Shown here one piece after another: positions 30,317 to 41,599 of a stretch of DNA of 64,000 nucleotides (its first letter is position 1; each line of letters starts with the position of its first letter). The notes under the pieces are model-generated. The model was not told the origin of the DNA. It saw only the letters and a list, made by a program, of their open reading frames with translations, and ran no database searches. Source of the DNA: Siccibacter colletis. GTDB lineage: Bacteria; Pseudomonadota; Gammaproteobacteria; Enterobacterales; Enterobacteriaceae. The position numbers and the translations under genes were made by a program. The stretch lies in assembly GCF_000696575.1 (NCBI RefSeq), contig NZ_JMSQ01000001.1, positions 1-64,000 of the forward strand, written 5' to 3'.

Positions 30317-31516
30317 TCACCGCCCTGCGAGACGCGTCACTTCGCTCTGTGCAACTGCGCGTGCATTCTCATCCACCGCCAGCACTTCTTCCACGCTCTC
30401 CGGTTCGCGTAAATCCATGACGTTCAACACGTCCTCGTTAATGCGAGCGATATCCGTAAAGCGAATACGATCGTCCAGGAAAGCCGCTACCGCGATTTCA
30501 TTTGCTGCATTCAGCGCCGTGGTGGCAGCCTGCCCGTTATCAAAAGCGGTCATTGCCAGCCTGAGGCAGGGATAGCGCTGAAAATCAGGGGCGCAGAAGC
30601 TAAGCGAGCCCACTTTACAGAAATCGAGTGCCGCAACGCCTGATGTCACACGTTCAGGCCAGGCCATCGTATGCGCGATAGGTGTACGCATATCCGGCTC
30701 GCCCAACTGTGCCAGCACGCTACCGTCCAGATAGCGCACCATCGAATGGATCATGGACTGCGGATGAATTAATACTTCCATCTGTTTTGCTGACGCATTA
30801 AACAGCCAGCGGGCTTCAATATATTCGAGACCTTTATTCATCATGGTGGCCGAATCAACGGAGATCTTACGTCCCATCGACCAGTTTGGATGACGGCATG
30901 CCTGCTCGGGCGTCATATCAGCCAGCGCATCTAAAGCCGTATCGCGAAACGGGCCACCCGATCCGGTGAGAATAATCGACGAGACGCCGTTACTCTCCAG
31001 ATCAGCGTATCCCAGGTTACGCTGAATTGTTTCGGGCAAACTCTGAAAAATGGCGTTGTGCTCGCTGTCCACCGGCAAAAGCCGGGCGCCACTGCGCTTC
31101 ACGGCATCCATAAACAGACGACCACAAGTGACCAGCGACTCTTTGTTCGCCAGCAAAATCTGTTTACCCGCGCCAATCGCTGACAGCGTAGGCAGCAAGC
31201 CTGCCGCTCCAACGATCGCCGCCATCACCTGATCGACATCGCTCAGCGCCGCCATTTCGCACGCCGCGTCGCGTCCGGCCATCACTTCAGTAACGCAACC
31301 GGCCTCACGCAGCTGAGTGCGTAGCGCCGCCGCGCTGGCTTCATCGTCCATTACCGCGAAACGCGGCCTGAATTCGAGGCACTGTTCGACCATACGGGCC
31401 ACATTCTTTCCGGCGACCAGTGCGGTAACCGCAAACTGCTCCGGATTACGACGAACGACATCTAATGTGCTGCAACCGATAGAGCCGGTCGAGCCGAGTA
31501 TGGTCAATTGCTTCAT
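30317..31516 (-). CDS. dxr: 1-deoxy-D-xylulose 5-phosphate reductoisomerase
   Basis: Dxr (IspC) makes 2-C-methyl-D-erythritol 4-phosphate with NADPH, the committed step of the MEP isoprenoid route. It is 399 aa (E. coli 398). The NADPH site [14 protein letters not shown] is at the N-terminus, and the metal and substrate residues fall in [11 protein letters not shown] and [17 protein letters not shown]. The frame runs 22 codons upstream, but ATG 31516 gives the family start [11 protein letters not shown]. Confidence 0.98.
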   Translation of the reverse strand: MKQLTILGSTGSIGCSTLDVVRRNPEQFAVTALVAGKNVARMVEQCLEFRPRFAVMDDEASAAALRTQLREAGCVTEVMAGRDAACEMAALSDVDQVMAAIVGAAGLLPTLSAIGAGKQILLANKESLVTCGRLFMDAVKRSGARLLPVDSEHNAIFQSLPETIQRNLGYADLESNGVSSIILTGSGGPFRDTALDALADMTPEQACRHPNWSMGRKISVDSATMMNKGLEYIEARWLFNASAKQMEVLIHPQSMIHSMVRYLDGSVLAQLGEPDMRTPIAHTMAWPERVTSGVAALDFCKVGSLSFCAPDFQRYPCLRLAMTAFDNGQAATTALNAANEIAVAAFLDDRIRFTDIARINEDVLNVMDLREPESVEEVLAVDENARAVAQSEVTRLAGR

Positions 31517-31562
31517 GGGATACTCACAGGAAAAGCGGTTAATGCGCCTTACGCGCCGGGAA

Positions 31563-31616
31563 ATAAAAAACGCCGCCAGCAAAAGCCGCTCTGGACGACT
31601 CTTCTGTACGGCGTTT
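31563..31616 (-). terminator. frr terminator
   Basis: On the minus strand AAACGCCG and CGGCGTTT flank a 33-base loop that can fold further, followed by a T-rich run. It lies 22 bases after the frr stop. Confidence 0.65.
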
Positions 31617-31637
31617 AGTCTGCCACGATGCCGTTAA

Positions 31638-32195
31638 TTAAAACTGCATCAGCTCAGCTTCTTTATCGGCCAGAGCTGCATCCACTTTCTTGATGGCAGC
31701 GTCAGTCATTTTCTGCACGTCGTCCTGTGAACGACGGTCATCATCTTCGCTGATCTCTTTCTCTTTCAGCAGCGCTTTGACTTTATCGTTCGCATCACGG
31801 CGCACGTTACGTACCGCAACGCGAGCCTGTTCTGCTTCACCGCGCACCACTTTGATCAGGTCTTTACGACGCTCTTCGGTCAGCGGCGGCAGCGGAACGC
31901 GAATATCGGTGCCCGCTGAACTTGGGTTCAGACCCAGATCGGAGGCCATGATCGCTTTCTCAACGGCCGGGCCCATAGAGCGGTCAAAGACGTTGATTTT
32001 CAGAGTGCGGGTGTCTTCTACGGTGACGCTGGCCAGCTGGCGCAGCGGCGTAGGCGTACCGTAATATTCGACGACGATCCCGTCGAGCAGGCTCGGGGAA
32101 GCGCGACCGGTACGGACTTTGCTGATTTGGGTTTTGAAAGCCTCAACGCATTTTTCCATGCGCACTTCGGCATCTTTTCTGATATCGCTGATCAC
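31638..32195 (-). CDS. frr: Ribosome recycling factor
   Basis: RRF with EF-G splits the post-termination ribosome. It is 185 aa and resembles a tRNA in shape: a three-helix bundle with an inserted beta/alpha domain (about 30-105). The conserved [14 protein letters not shown] is visible. The start is GTG, as in E. coli, with AAGGA 8 bases upstream. Confidence 0.98.
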   Translation of the reverse strand: MISDIRKDAEVRMEKCVEAFKTQISKVRTGRASPSLLDGIVVEYYGTPTPLRQLASVTVEDTRTLKINVFDRSMGPAVEKAIMASDLGLNPSSAGTDIRVPLPPLTEERRKDLIKVVRGEAEQARVAVRNVRRDANDKVKALLKEKEISEDDDRRSQDDVQKMTDAAIKKVDAALADKEAELMQF

Positions 32196-32358
32196 GTTAC
32201 GAATCCTTGAAAACTTGCTTTTCGGCAGACCAGACTTGCGGCACCGCCTTCATGGGTGTGCTAAGTATAGCCCGTTTAATTCATGGTACCTTCCGGCAAC
32301 CAGGCATCAAAGCCTGCAGATGAAGCGGAATAGTACCCGTATTTGCGGCAGACGGAAA

Positions 32359-33084
32359 TTACTCCGTAATCAAAGTGCCTTCTTTCTCACCCATCACCAC
32401 GCGACGCAGTGCACCAGGCTTATTCATGTTAAATACGCGAATCGGCAGTTTATGGTCGCGCGCCAGCGTAAAGGCCGCCAGATCCATCACCTTGAGTTCA
32501 CGTTCCAGCACGTCCTGATAGGTCAGCTGATCGTACAGGGTTGCGGCAGGATCTTTCATCGGATCGGCAGAGTAAACGCCGTCCACTTTGGTGGCTTTCA
32601 GCACCACGTCGGCTTCGATTTCAATGCCGCGCAGGCAGGCTGCGGAGTCGGTGGTGAAGAACGGGTTGCCGGTACCGGCAGAGAGGATCACCACGCGGTT
32701 GTTGCGCAGCAGGCTGATGGCTTCTGCCCAGCTGTAGTTGTCGCACACGCCGTTCAACGGAATGGCAGACATCAGGCGAGCGTTCACATAGGCGCGGTGG
32801 AGGGCGTCGCGCATTGCGAGGCCGTTCATTACCGTCGCCAGCATGCCCATGTGGTCGCCCACGACGCGGTTCATACCCGCTTTTGCGAGGCCAGCACCGC
32901 GGAACAGGTTACCGCCGCCGATCACCACCCCAACCTGAATACCCAGTTCAACCAGCTCTTTGATCTCCTGCGCCATACGATCCAGTATGCTCGCATCAAT
33001 ACCGAAACCTTCTGCGCCCTGGAGTGCTTCGCCACTCAGCTTGAGCAGAATGCGTTTATAGACGGGTTTTGCGTTGGTAGCCAT
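32359..33084 (-). CDS. pyrH: Uridylate kinase
   Basis: PyrH phosphorylates UMP to UDP, is activated by GTP and inhibited by UTP, and acts as a hexamer. It is 241 aa, an amino-acid-kinase fold ([39 protein letters not shown]). The frame continues upstream, but AGGAAAG precedes the ATG at 33084 and gives the family start [12 protein letters not shown] terminator separates it from tsf. Confidence 0.98.
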   Translation of the reverse strand: MATNAKPVYKRILLKLSGEALQGAEGFGIDASILDRMAQEIKELVELGIQVGVVIGGGNLFRGAGLAKAGMNRVVGDHMGMLATVMNGLAMRDALHRAYVNARLMSAIPLNGVCDNYSWAEAISLLRNNRVVILSAGTGNPFFTTDSAACLRGIEIEADVVLKATKVDGVYSADPMKDPAATLYDQLTYQDVLERELKVMDLAAFTLARDHKLPIRVFNMNKPGALRRVVMGEKEGTLITE

Positions 33085-33231
33085 GTTTCTTTCCTGGAAC
33101 AGTCTATGAATGGGGATGGTCAAATCGAACGACACATAATGCGTCTCTTCCTCAGCCTGAACGAATCGGAGCAGACTGAATTTATGTCGGCTTTATACCC
33201 AATGTGCGGGTGCGGGAGGTGACACGGGTAT

Positions 33232-33260
33232 AAAAAGGAGCCGCCCTCAGGCGGCTCCTT
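33232..33260 (-). terminator. tsf terminator
   Basis: A perfect 9 bp stem GGAGCCGCC/GGCGGCTCC with a 4-base loop is followed on the minus strand by TTTTT. It lies 8 bases past the tsf stop. Confidence 0.95.
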
Positions 33261-33267
33261 TACAGCA

Positions 33268-34119
33268 TTAAGACTGCTTGGACATTGCAGCAACTTCTGC
33301 TGCGAAGTCAGTCTCAACTTTCTCGATGCCTTCACCCACTTCGAAGCGGATGAAGCTGGTTACGTCAGCGTTATGCTCTTTGAGCAGCTGAGCAACGGTT
33401 TTGCTCGGATCGATAACGAAAGGCTGGCCAGTCAGAGAAACTTCGCCGGTGAATTTCTTCATGCGGCCTTCAACCATTTTCTCTGCGATTTCTTTCGGCT
33501 TGCCAGACTGCATGGCGATGTCCAGCTGAACCTGGTACTCTTTCTCAACCACTTCAGCAGACACGTCTTCCGGCTTAACGAATTCCGGCTTGCTTGCAGC
33601 AACGTGCATTGCCAGCTGTTTAACCAGCTCTTCGTCAGCGCCAGTTGCAGCGATCAGAACGCCGATGCGCGCGCCGTGCAGGTAGCTGCCCAGCACATCG
33701 CCTTCCAGGGAAGAAACGCGACGGATGTTGATGTTCTCACCGATTTTAGCAACCAGGGCAACACGCTCTTCTTCGAACTGTGCTTTCAGAACTTCAACGT
33801 CAGTGATTTTGCCAGCAAAGGCTGCATCCAGCACTTTGTCTGCGAATGCCTGGAAACCGCCATCTTTAGCAACGAAGTCAGTCTGGCAGTTAACTTCCAG
33901 AATCACACCGTAGTTGCCTTCGATCTTAGTTTTGATAACGCCGTCAGCAGCAACGTTGCCTGCTTTTTTCGCCGCTTTGATCGCACCAGACTTACGCATG
34001 TTTTCGATTGCCAGCTCGATGTCGCCGTTAGCTTCGGACAGTGCTTTCTTACAATCCATCATGCCAGCGCCAGTACGTTCGCGCAGCTCTTTTACCAGGG
34101 AAGCGGTAATTTCAGCCAT
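33268..34119 (-). CDS. tsf: Translation elongation factor Ts
   Basis: EF-Ts exchanges GDP for GTP on EF-Tu. It is 283 aa. The N-terminal UBA-like domain holds [16 protein letters not shown], and the core contains the EF-Tu-contacting TDFVAKD. It is in the rpsB-tsf operon, with an intercistronic hairpin in between. Confidence 0.99.
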   Translation of the reverse strand: MAEITASLVKELRERTGAGMMDCKKALSEANGDIELAIENMRKSGAIKAAKKAGNVAADGVIKTKIEGNYGVILEVNCQTDFVAKDGGFQAFADKVLDAAFAGKITDVEVLKAQFEEERVALVAKIGENINIRRVSSLEGDVLGSYLHGARIGVLIAATGADEELVKQLAMHVAASKPEFVKPEDVSAEVVEKEYQVQLDIAMQSGKPKEIAEKMVEGRMKKFTGEVSLTGQPFVIDPSKTVAQLLKEHNADVTSFIRFEVGEGIEKVETDFAAEVAAMSKQS

Positions 34120-34250
34120 TCTATAATCCTCGGTTATCTCGTACGGGGAGATATACCCTACCGGCCTCAGGTTACAGTGATGTGCCGCAACGTGAATGCG
34201 AGTGGGTATAGTTCTGACTTGCCGGAGCAGATGTCTGACACGCCAGACTC

Positions 34251-34280
34251 AAAAAAAAGGGGACCTGAGACAGGCCCCCT
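34251..34280 (-). terminator. rpsB-tsf intercistronic terminator or attenuator
   Basis: The minus strand has a GGGGCCTG/CAGGTCCCC-type stem (one G-T pair) with a short loop, followed by eight T residues, about 50 bases after rpsB. Partial termination here would set S2 and EF-Ts ratios. Confidence 0.85.
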
Positions 34281-34332
34281 AACCAAACTTGTTACTACCT
34301 GGTTAATAAGGGCTCAAGACGAGCAAACCTTA

Positions 34333-35160
<828 letters not shown>

Positions 35161-35219
35161 TACACAATGTGAGCGTAGTAGCCTCTGTGCCCGACAGGCG
35201 GTACAGAAGTCCGGCGCGC

Positions 35220-35249
35220 TTTATATCATAAAAGCGCTGACGACACCAA
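35220..35249 (-). promoter_or_regulatory. Possible rpsB promoter
   Basis: The minus strand has TTGGTG (35244-35249), an 18 bp spacer and TATAAA (35220-35225), upstream of the leader. The fit is only fair, and an overlapping TATGAT is an alternative -10. The map promoter should lie between here and 35369 on the other strand but could not be placed. Confidence 0.4.
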
Positions 35250-35368
35250 TAGTTGTTGACGCATCCCGGTGCCAGTGATTCTCAATTTGGCACCTCCGGG
35301 CGGCCCTGATACCATTAACGCCTGACTCATAATTATTGTCGAAATTCCGGCAACTGCGGACTTCATTC

Positions 35369-36163
35369 ATGGCTATCTCAATTAAAACCCCAGAAGAAAT
35401 CGAAAAAATGCGCGTCGCGGGCAGGCTTGCCGCTGAAGTGCTGGAGATGATCGAATCCCACGTCAAACCCGGCGTCAGCACCGGCGAGCTGGATCGCATC
35501 TGCAACGACTATATCGTTAATCAGCAGCAGGCGGTCTCTGCGAGCCTCGGCTATCACGGTTTCCCGAAATCAGTCTGCATCTCAATCAACGAAGTGGTGT
35601 GCCACGGTATTCCTGATGACGGTAAGCTGCTGAAAGACGGCGATATCGTGAACATCGACGTTACCGTTATCAAAGATGAATACCACGGCGATACCTCTAA
35701 AATGTTTATCGTCGGCAAGCCGACCATCCTCGGTGAGCGCCTGTGCCGCATCACCCAGGAGAGTCTCTACGTAGCGCTGCGCATGGTCAAACCAGGCATC
35801 CGTCTGCGCGAGCTTGGCGCGGCGATTCAGAAATTCGTCGAAGCAGAAGGTTTCTCCGTGGTGCGCGAATACTGCGGTCACGGCATTGGCCGCGGCTTCC
35901 ACGAAGAGCCGCAGGTGCTGCACTATGATGCAGATGACGGCGGCGTAGTGCTGCAGCAGGGCATGACGTTTACCGTTGAGCCGATGGTCAACGCTGGCGA
36001 CTACCGCATCCGCACTATGAAAGATGGCTGGACGGTGAAAACCAAAGATCGCAGCTTGTCTGCGCAGTACGAGCATACTATTGTGGTGACCGATAACGGC
36101 TGCGAAATTCTCACGTTGCGTAAGGATGACACCATCCCCAACGTCATTTCGCATAACGACTAA
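35369..36163 (+). CDS. map: Methionine aminopeptidase type I
   Basis: Map removes the initiator methionine from new proteins and is essential. It is 264 aa with the pita-bread fold. The first metal ligands are Asp97 (NIDVTV) and Asp108 (HGDTSKM); the remaining His and two Glu fall in [17 protein letters not shown] and AQYEHT. The ATG at 35369 matches the family start although its ribosome binding site is weak. It is divergent from rpsB. Confidence 0.98.
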   Translation: MAISIKTPEEIEKMRVAGRLAAEVLEMIESHVKPGVSTGELDRICNDYIVNQQQAVSASLGYHGFPKSVCISINEVVCHGIPDDGKLLKDGDIVNIDVTVIKDEYHGDTSKMFIVGKPTILGERLCRITQESLYVALRMVKPGIRLRELGAAIQKFVEAEGFSVVREYCGHGIGRGFHEEPQVLHYDADDGGVVLQQGMTFTVEPMVNAGDYRIRTMKDGWTVKTKDRSLSAQYEHTIVVTDNGCEILTLRKDDTIPNVISHND

Positions 36164-36167
36164 TAAG

Positions 36168-36192
36168 AAGCCGGCAGATGCCGGCTTTTTTT
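36168..36192 (+). terminator. map terminator
   Basis: The stem AGCCGGC/GCCGGCT with loop AGAT is followed by a T run. It ends 16 bases before the glnD start. Confidence 0.9.
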
Positions 36193-36207
36193 ATGGGCGG
36201 CGCTTTT

Positions 36208-38886
36208 ATGAGTCACAGTTTACCCGAACAGTATGCCAACACCGCGCTGCCGACCCTTCCCGGCCAGCCGGACAACCCCACCTCATGGCCACAGCACGCC
36301 CTGTGCTGCGCGCAAACCAAAACCCGTATTGAAAATTTTCAGCGCTGGCTCGCCGACGCCTTCGATCACGGCGTGGCGGTGACCGAACTGGTGGAAGCCC
36401 GCACCGAGTTTATCGATCAGCTACTGCAGCGCCTGTGGATTGACGCCGGCTTTGCCGATCGCAGCGACATGGCGCTGGTGGCGGTGGGTGGCTACGGGCG
36501 GGGCGAACTGCATCCGCTTTCCGACATTGATCTGCTGATCCTGAGCCGTAAGCGTCTGCCCGATGAAGACGCGCAAAAGGTCGGCGAGCTGCTGACGCTG
36601 CTGTGGGATATCAAGCTGGAAGTGGGCCACAGCGTACGCACCCTGGAAGAGTGCCTGCTCGAAGGGCTGGGGGATCTTACCGTCGCCACCAACCTGATTG
36701 AGTCCCGGCTGTTGATAGGCGATGTCGCGCTGTTTCTGGAGCTACAGAAACACATTTTTAGCGACGGCTTCTGGCCCTCGGATAAGTTTTTCGCCGCCAA
36801 AGTTGAAGAGCAGAACGAACGCCATCAGCGCTATCACGGCACCAGCTACAACCTTGAACCGGATATCAAAAGCAGCCCCGGCGGCCTGCGCGACATTCAT
36901 ACCCTGCAGTGGGTGGCGCGCCGTCACTTCGGTGCCACGTCGCTCAGCGAGATGCTCAACTTCGGCTTTTTAACCCCCGCCGAACGCACCGAACTCGACG
37001 AGTGTCTGCACCAGCTGTGGCGTATCCGCTTCGCGCTACATCTGGAGCTAACCCGCTACGACAACCGCCTGCTGTTCGATCGTCAGCTCAGCGTCGCCCA
37101 GCGCCTGAACTACAGCGGCGACGGTAACGAACCGGTCGAACAGATGATGAAGGTGTTCTACCGCGTCACGCGCCGGGTGGGTGAACTCAACCAGATGCTG
37201 CTTCAGCTGTTTGATGAGGCGATCCTCGCCCTGCCCGCGGATGAAAAACCGCGCCCCATCGACGACGATTTTCAGCTGCGCGGCAGCCTGATCGATCTGC
37301 GTGACGACACGCTGTTTATCCGCGAGCCGCAGGCGATTATGCGCATGTTTCATATCATGGTCCGCAATCGCGATATCAGCGGTATCTACTCGGCGACCCT
37401 GCGGCATCTGCGTCACGCGCGCCGGCATCTGGCGCAGCCGCTGTGTTACATCCCCGAAGCGCGCGCACTGTTCATGTCGCTGCTGCGCCATCCCGGCGCG
37501 GTTAAGCGCGGCCTGCTGCCGATGCATCGCCACAGCGTGCTGGGGGCGTATATGCCACAGTGGTCGCACATCGTGGGCCAGATGCAGTTTGACCTGTTCC
37601 ACGCCTACACCGTCGATGAACACACCCTGCGCGTGCTGCTGAAGCTGGAGAGCTTTGCCAGCGAAGAGACGCGGGCGAAACATCCGCTGTGCGTCGATCT
37701 CTGGCCGCGTCTGTCGCACCCGGAGCTGATTCTGATTGCCGCGCTGTTCCACGACATCGCCAAAGGACGCGGCGGCGACCACTCGATCCTCGGAGCCCAG
37801 GACGTGCTCGCCTTCGCCGAACTGCACGGGCTGAACTCCCGGGAAACCCAGCTTATCGCCTGGCTCGTGCGCCAGCACCTGTTGATGTCGGTCACCGCCC
37901 AGCGCCGCGATATTCAGGACCCGGAAGTGATCCGCCAGTTTGCCAGCGAAGTGCAGACCGAAAATCGCCTGCGTTACCTGCTGTGCCTGACGGTCGCCGA
38001 CATCTGCGCCACCAACGAAACCCTGTGGAACAGCTGGAAGCAGAGCCTGTTGCGTGAGCTTTACTTCGCCACCGAGAAGCAGCTGCGCCGCGGGATGCAG
38101 AACACGCCGGACATGCGCGAGCGCGTGCGTCATCATCAGGTGCAGGCGCTGGCCCTGCTGCGCATGGACAACATCAACGAAGAGGCGCTGCATCACATCT
38201 GGGCGCGCTGCCGTGCCAACTACTTCGTGCGCCACAGCCCAAACCAGCTGGCATGGCACGCTCGCCATCTGCTCAATCACGATCTGACGCAGCCGCTGAT
38301 TTTATTAAGCCCGCAGGCAACGCGCGGCGGCACCGAAATCTTTATCTGGAGCCCGGACCGCCCTTACCTGTTCGCTGCGGTATGCGCCGAACTTGACCGG
38401 CGTAATCTCAGCGTGCACGACGCACAGATCTTCACCACCCGCGACGGCATGGCGATGGACTCCTTTATCGTGCTGGAGCCGGACGGCAGCCCGCTCTCCG
38501 GGGATCGCCACGAGGCGATTCGTCACGGGCTCGAACAGGCGATCTCCCAGCGCACCTGGCAGCCGCCACAGCCGCGGCGCCAGCCGGCGAAACTGCGCCA
38601 CTTTAACGTTGATACCGAGGTCAACTTCCTGCCGACCCATACCGACCGCCGCACGTTTCTTGAGCTGATTGCCCTCGACCAGCCTGGACTACTGGCGCGG
38701 GTCGGCCAGGTGTTTGCCGACCTCGGAATTTCGTTGCACGGGGCGAGAATTTCGACAATTGGCGAGCGAGTAGAAGATTTATTTATAATCGCGACCGCCG
38801 ACCGGCGTGGCCTTAATAATGTGCTCCAGCAGGAAGTACAACAACGGTTGACAGCGGCCCTCAATCCAAACGATAAAGGTCAATGA
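36208..38886 (+). CDS. glnD: PII uridylyltransferase/uridylyl-removing enzyme GlnD
   Basis: GlnD senses glutamine: low glutamine makes it uridylylate PII (GlnB/GlnK), high glutamine makes it remove UMP. It is 892 aa (E. coli 890). The nucleotidyltransferase motif [17 protein letters not shown] is near residue 100, the HD hydrolase motif [11 protein letters not shown] is near 515, and two ACT domains lie at the C-terminus. I start at ATG 36208, since [18 protein letters not shown] matches the family. An upstream ATG at 36193 lies against the map terminator. Confidence 0.97.
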   Translation: MSHSLPEQYANTALPTLPGQPDNPTSWPQHALCCAQTKTRIENFQRWLADAFDHGVAVTELVEARTEFIDQLLQRLWIDAGFADRSDMALVAVGGYGRGELHPLSDIDLLILSRKRLPDEDAQKVGELLTLLWDIKLEVGHSVRTLEECLLEGLGDLTVATNLIESRLLIGDVALFLELQKHIFSDGFWPSDKFFAAKVEEQNERHQRYHGTSYNLEPDIKSSPGGLRDIHTLQWVARRHFGATSLSEMLNFGFLTPAERTELDECLHQLWRIRFALHLELTRYDNRLLFDRQLSVAQRLNYSGDGNEPVEQMMKVFYRVTRRVGELNQMLLQLFDEAILALPADEKPRPIDDDFQLRGSLIDLRDDTLFIREPQAIMRMFHIMVRNRDISGIYSATLRHLRHARRHLAQPLCYIPEARALFMSLLRHPGAVKRGLLPMHRHSVLGAYMPQWSHIVGQMQFDLFHAYTVDEHTLRVLLKLESFASEETRAKHPLCVDLWPRLSHPELILIAALFHDIAKGRGGDHSILGAQDVLAFAELHGLNSRETQLIAWLVRQHLLMSVTAQRRDIQDPEVIRQFASEVQTENRLRYLLCLTVADICATNETLWNSWKQSLLRELYFATEKQLRRGMQNTPDMRERVRHHQVQALALLRMDNINEEALHHIWARCRANYFVRHSPNQLAWHARHLLNHDLTQPLILLSPQATRGGTEIFIWSPDRPYLFAAVCAELDRRNLSVHDAQIFTTRDGMAMDSFIVLEPDGSPLSGDRHEAIRHGLEQAISQRTWQPPQPRRQPAKLRHFNVDTEVNFLPTHTDRRTFLELIALDQPGLLARVGQVFADLGISLHGARISTIGERVEDLFIIATADRRGLNNVLQQEVQQRLTAALNPNDKGQ

Positions 38887-38925
38887 ATTTATTGAACCTA
38901 CGTAAACATCAGGAAAGAGTTAACA

Positions 38926-39750
38926 ATGCAGCAGTTACAGAACGTTATTGAGTCCGCTTTCGAGCGCCGTGCCGACATCACTCCGGCGAATGTTGATACC
39001 GTGACCCGCGAAGCGGTAAATCAGGTTATTGCCCTGCTCGACAGCGGCGTGCTGCGCGTTGCTGAAAAGATTGACGGCCAGTGGGTTACCCACCAGTGGC
39101 TGAAGAAAGCGGTACTGCTCTCCTTCCGCATCAACGATAACCAGGTTATCGAGGGTGCCGAGAGCCGCTACTTCGATAAAGTGCCGATGAAATTTGCTGA
39201 TTACGACGAAGCGCGCTTCCAGAAGGAAGGCTTCCGCGTGGTGCCGCCAGCGGCGGTGCGTCAGGGTGCATTCATCGCCCGCAACACCGTGCTGATGCCG
39301 TCTTACGTCAACATCGGCGCTTACGTTGATGAAGGCACCATGGTGGATACCTGGGCAACCGTTGGTTCCTGCGCGCAGATTGGTAAGAACGTCCACCTCT
39401 CCGGCGGCGTCGGCATCGGTGGCGTACTGGAGCCGCTGCAGGCTAACCCGACCATCATCGAAGACAACTGCTTCATCGGTGCACGCTCTGAAGTGGTAGA
39501 AGGGGTGATCGTTGAAGAAGGCTCCGTGATCTCCATGGGCGTTTACATCGGTCAGAGCACCAAAATCTACGATCGCGAAACCGGCGAAGTGTTCTACGGT
39601 CGCGTACCGGCAGGCTCAGTGGTGGTCTCCGGCAACCTGCCGTCTAAAGACGGTAAGTACAGCCTGTACTGCGCAGTGATCGTGAAAAAGGTGGACGCAA
39701 AGACCCGCGGTAAAGTGGGTATCAATGAGCTGTTGCGCACCATCGACTAA
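38926..39750 (+). CDS. dapD: Tetrahydrodipicolinate N-succinyltransferase
   Basis: DapD succinylates tetrahydrodipicolinate in the lysine/diaminopimelate pathway. It is 274 aa and trimeric. An N-terminal helical domain (about 1-100) is followed by hexapeptide repeats forming a beta-helix (about 105-235). AGGAAAGAG precedes the ATG, 39 bases after glnD, and no hairpin separates the two genes. Confidence 0.99.
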   Translation: MQQLQNVIESAFERRADITPANVDTVTREAVNQVIALLDSGVLRVAEKIDGQWVTHQWLKKAVLLSFRINDNQVIEGAESRYFDKVPMKFADYDEARFQKEGFRVVPPAAVRQGAFIARNTVLMPSYVNIGAYVDEGTMVDTWATVGSCAQIGKNVHLSGGVGIGGVLEPLQANPTIIEDNCFIGARSEVVEGVIVEEGSVISMGVYIGQSTKIYDRETGEVFYGRVPAGSVVVSGNLPSKDGKYSLYCAVIVKKVDAKTRGKVGINELLRTID

Positions 39751-39761
39751 CAGTAACCATA

Positions 39762-39787
39762 AAAAAGGCGGGGTAACCCGCCTTTTT
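39762..39787 (+). terminator. dapD terminator
   Basis: The stem GGCGGG/CCCGCC with loop GTAA is flanked by an A run and followed by TTTTT, 11 bases after the stop. Confidence 0.92.
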
Positions 39788-39860
39788 GCTCTCTGACGGT
39801 GGCGGAAAGGAATATTTTCGTTAATTATTCACTGGTTATGATTCGATTAAGGGTACCGCT

Positions 39861-40250
39861 ATGTACGACAATCTGAAAAGTCTGGGCATTACTAATCCTG
39901 ATGAAATCGATCGTTACAGCCTCCGGCAGGAAGCCAACAACGATATCCTGAAGATCTATTTTCAGAAGGATAAAGGCGAGTTTTTTGCCAAAAGCGTGAA
40001 GTTTAAGTATCCGCGCCAGCGTAAAACCGTGGTCGCCGATGGCGTAGGCCAGGGGTATAAAGAGGTGCAGGAGATCAGCCCTAACCTGCGCTACGTGATT
40101 GATGAGCTGGATCAGATCTGCCAGCGCGATCGCACCGAAGTGGATCTGAAACGCAAGATCCTCGACGATCTGCGTCATCTTGAGAGCGTGGTGGCGAACA
40201 AGATCAACGAGATCGAGTCCGACCTCGAAAAGCTTACCCGCAACAAATAA
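39861..40250 (+). CDS. yaeH: UPF0325 family protein YaeH
   Basis: This is a 129 aa conserved enterobacterial protein of unknown role. It is highly charged with a helical, probably coiled-coil C-terminal third ([26 protein letters not shown] region). There is no signal or membrane segment. In E. coli the phosphodiesterase-like gene yaeI lies between dapD and yaeH; here only 110 bases separate them and yaeI is absent. It is convergent with cdaR. Confidence 0.94.
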   Translation: MYDNLKSLGITNPDEIDRYSLRQEANNDILKIYFQKDKGEFFAKSVKFKYPRQRKTVVADGVGQGYKEVQEISPNLRYVIDELDQICQRDRTEVDLKRKILDDLRHLESVVANKINEIESDLEKLTRNK

Positions 40251-40257
40251 CGTGTCC

Positions 40258-40288
40258 GCCGGATGCGCGCCCTGCCATCCGGCTTTTT
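40258..40288. terminator. Terminator between convergent yaeH and cdaR
   Basis: GCCGGATG/CATCCGGC is an 8 bp stem with a 10-base loop, followed by TTTTT on the plus strand. The core GCCGGATG resembles enterobacterial REP sequences. Confidence 0.85.
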
Positions 40289-40290
40289 AT

Positions 40291-41448
40291 TTAACGCTGC
40301 TCGTCGAGCTGCAGCGCGATATACAGCAGTAGCCGGTCGTCAAAATTCCCCAGATCCAGCCCCGTCAGCTCCGAGATGCGATTGAGCCGGTACTCCAGCG
40401 TATTGCGGTGAATAAACAGCGCTTTTGAGGTCGCCAGCGGTTGCACATTGTGGCGAAACCACGCGGAAAGCGTGCGGCGCAGCAGGCCGTTATTGTCCAT
40501 CGCTTTCAGCCGCGCCAGCGGACGGGCCAGCTCGTTGGCCTGCCAGCCGCCGCGCAGGCTGTCGAGCAGCACCGGCAGCATCAGATCCTGATAAAAATAG
40601 CTGCGGTTTTCCGGCATGCGCTGTTTGCCCACCATCATGGTGGTGCGCGCGGTACGCCACGAACGGGCGATACTGCCCGGCCCGGTGAAATAGTTGCCCA
40701 GCGCGACGCGAAAACGCAGATGCCCCTGCTCCTTCATGCGCGAAATAAGCTGCTCCACGCGCTTGCGGTGATCGTCGGCATCCCAGCGCCCAAAGGCGTT
40801 GAGCGCCGGTTTCAGCACCACCATTTCGGTCAGCGAGACGATCGCCACCAGGTTATTGCGGTCCGGCGTGGTGAGCGCGTTTTGCAGCTGCTGTAGCTCC
40901 GCCATCGCCGAATCGACGCCAAGCTGGCCGCTGTCCACTTCCACCACCGCCACCACGCGCGGCTGATTCAGGTCGATACCCAGCCGCTGCGCCCACTCGA
41001 TTAACGCCGGCGTGTGCTCATCCGCCTGGATCAGATTCATCACCAGCTCTTCGCGCAGGCGACTGTCCTGCGCCAGCAGGTGCATCAGCCGCGACTGCTC
41101 AAGCATCATCTCGGCTGTCATGCACACCAGCTCGCCATACTTGCGCAGCGTTTCCGGATCGCCCGTCAGACCAATAACGCCGACGATCTCTCCCTCCAGC
41201 CGCAGCGGCAGGTTTATCCCCTGACGCACGCCGTGCAGGTGCCGCGCCACGGCATCATCGATATCCACCACCCGGCCCTGCGAAAGCACCAGCAATGCGC
41301 CTTCATGCAGCTCGCCGATACGCTCCTGGTCGCCGCTGCCGATGATGCGCCCGCGTGCGTCCATGACGTTAATGTTGGTGTCGATAATGCGCATGGTGCG
41401 CGCCACGATGTCCTGCGCCATTTTGGTATCAAGATGCCAGCCCGCCAT
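40291..41448 (-). CDS. cdaR: Sugar diacid regulator CdaR
   Basis: CdaR activates genes for uptake and breakdown of glucarate, galactarate and glycerate in E. coli. It is 385 aa. The N-terminal sugar-diacid recognition domain covers about 1-135. A central GGDEF-like segment follows, then a PucR-type helix-turn-helix at the C-terminus (SKALFIHRNTLEYRLNRI, about 340-358). It is a single gene, and none of its E. coli targets lies in this window. Confidence 0.96.
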   Translation of the reverse strand: MAGWHLDTKMAQDIVARTMRIIDTNINVMDARGRIIGSGDQERIGELHEGALLVLSQGRVVDIDDAVARHLHGVRQGINLPLRLEGEIVGVIGLTGDPETLRKYGELVCMTAEMMLEQSRLMHLLAQDSRLREELVMNLIQADEHTPALIEWAQRLGIDLNQPRVVAVVEVDSGQLGVDSAMAELQQLQNALTTPDRNNLVAIVSLTEMVVLKPALNAFGRWDADDHRKRVEQLISRMKEQGHLRFRVALGNYFTGPGSIARSWRTARTTMMVGKQRMPENRSYFYQDLMLPVLLDSLRGGWQANELARPLARLKAMDNNGLLRRTLSAWFRHNVQPLATSKALFIHRNTLEYRLNRISELTGLDLGNFDDRLLLYIALQLDEQR

Positions 41449-41554
41449 AACCCCTCCCCTGTGCAGTGCTCCAGCATATGTCAGATATTAGCGCCCGGCA
41501 TTGTGCGTATGCACAAAGCCGCGCGGGGACGTATGGAGTTGTGGGTAGGCTCAC

Positions 41555-41581
41555 AAAAAAGGGCCGCACAGGCGGCCCTTT
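41555..41581 (-). terminator. degP terminator
   Basis: The stem GGGCCGC/GCGGCCC with a 4-base loop, extended by A/T pairs, is followed on the minus strand by six T residues, 19 bases past degP. Confidence 0.93.
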
Positions 41582-41599
41582 AGGGAAGAAATCAGTGAT

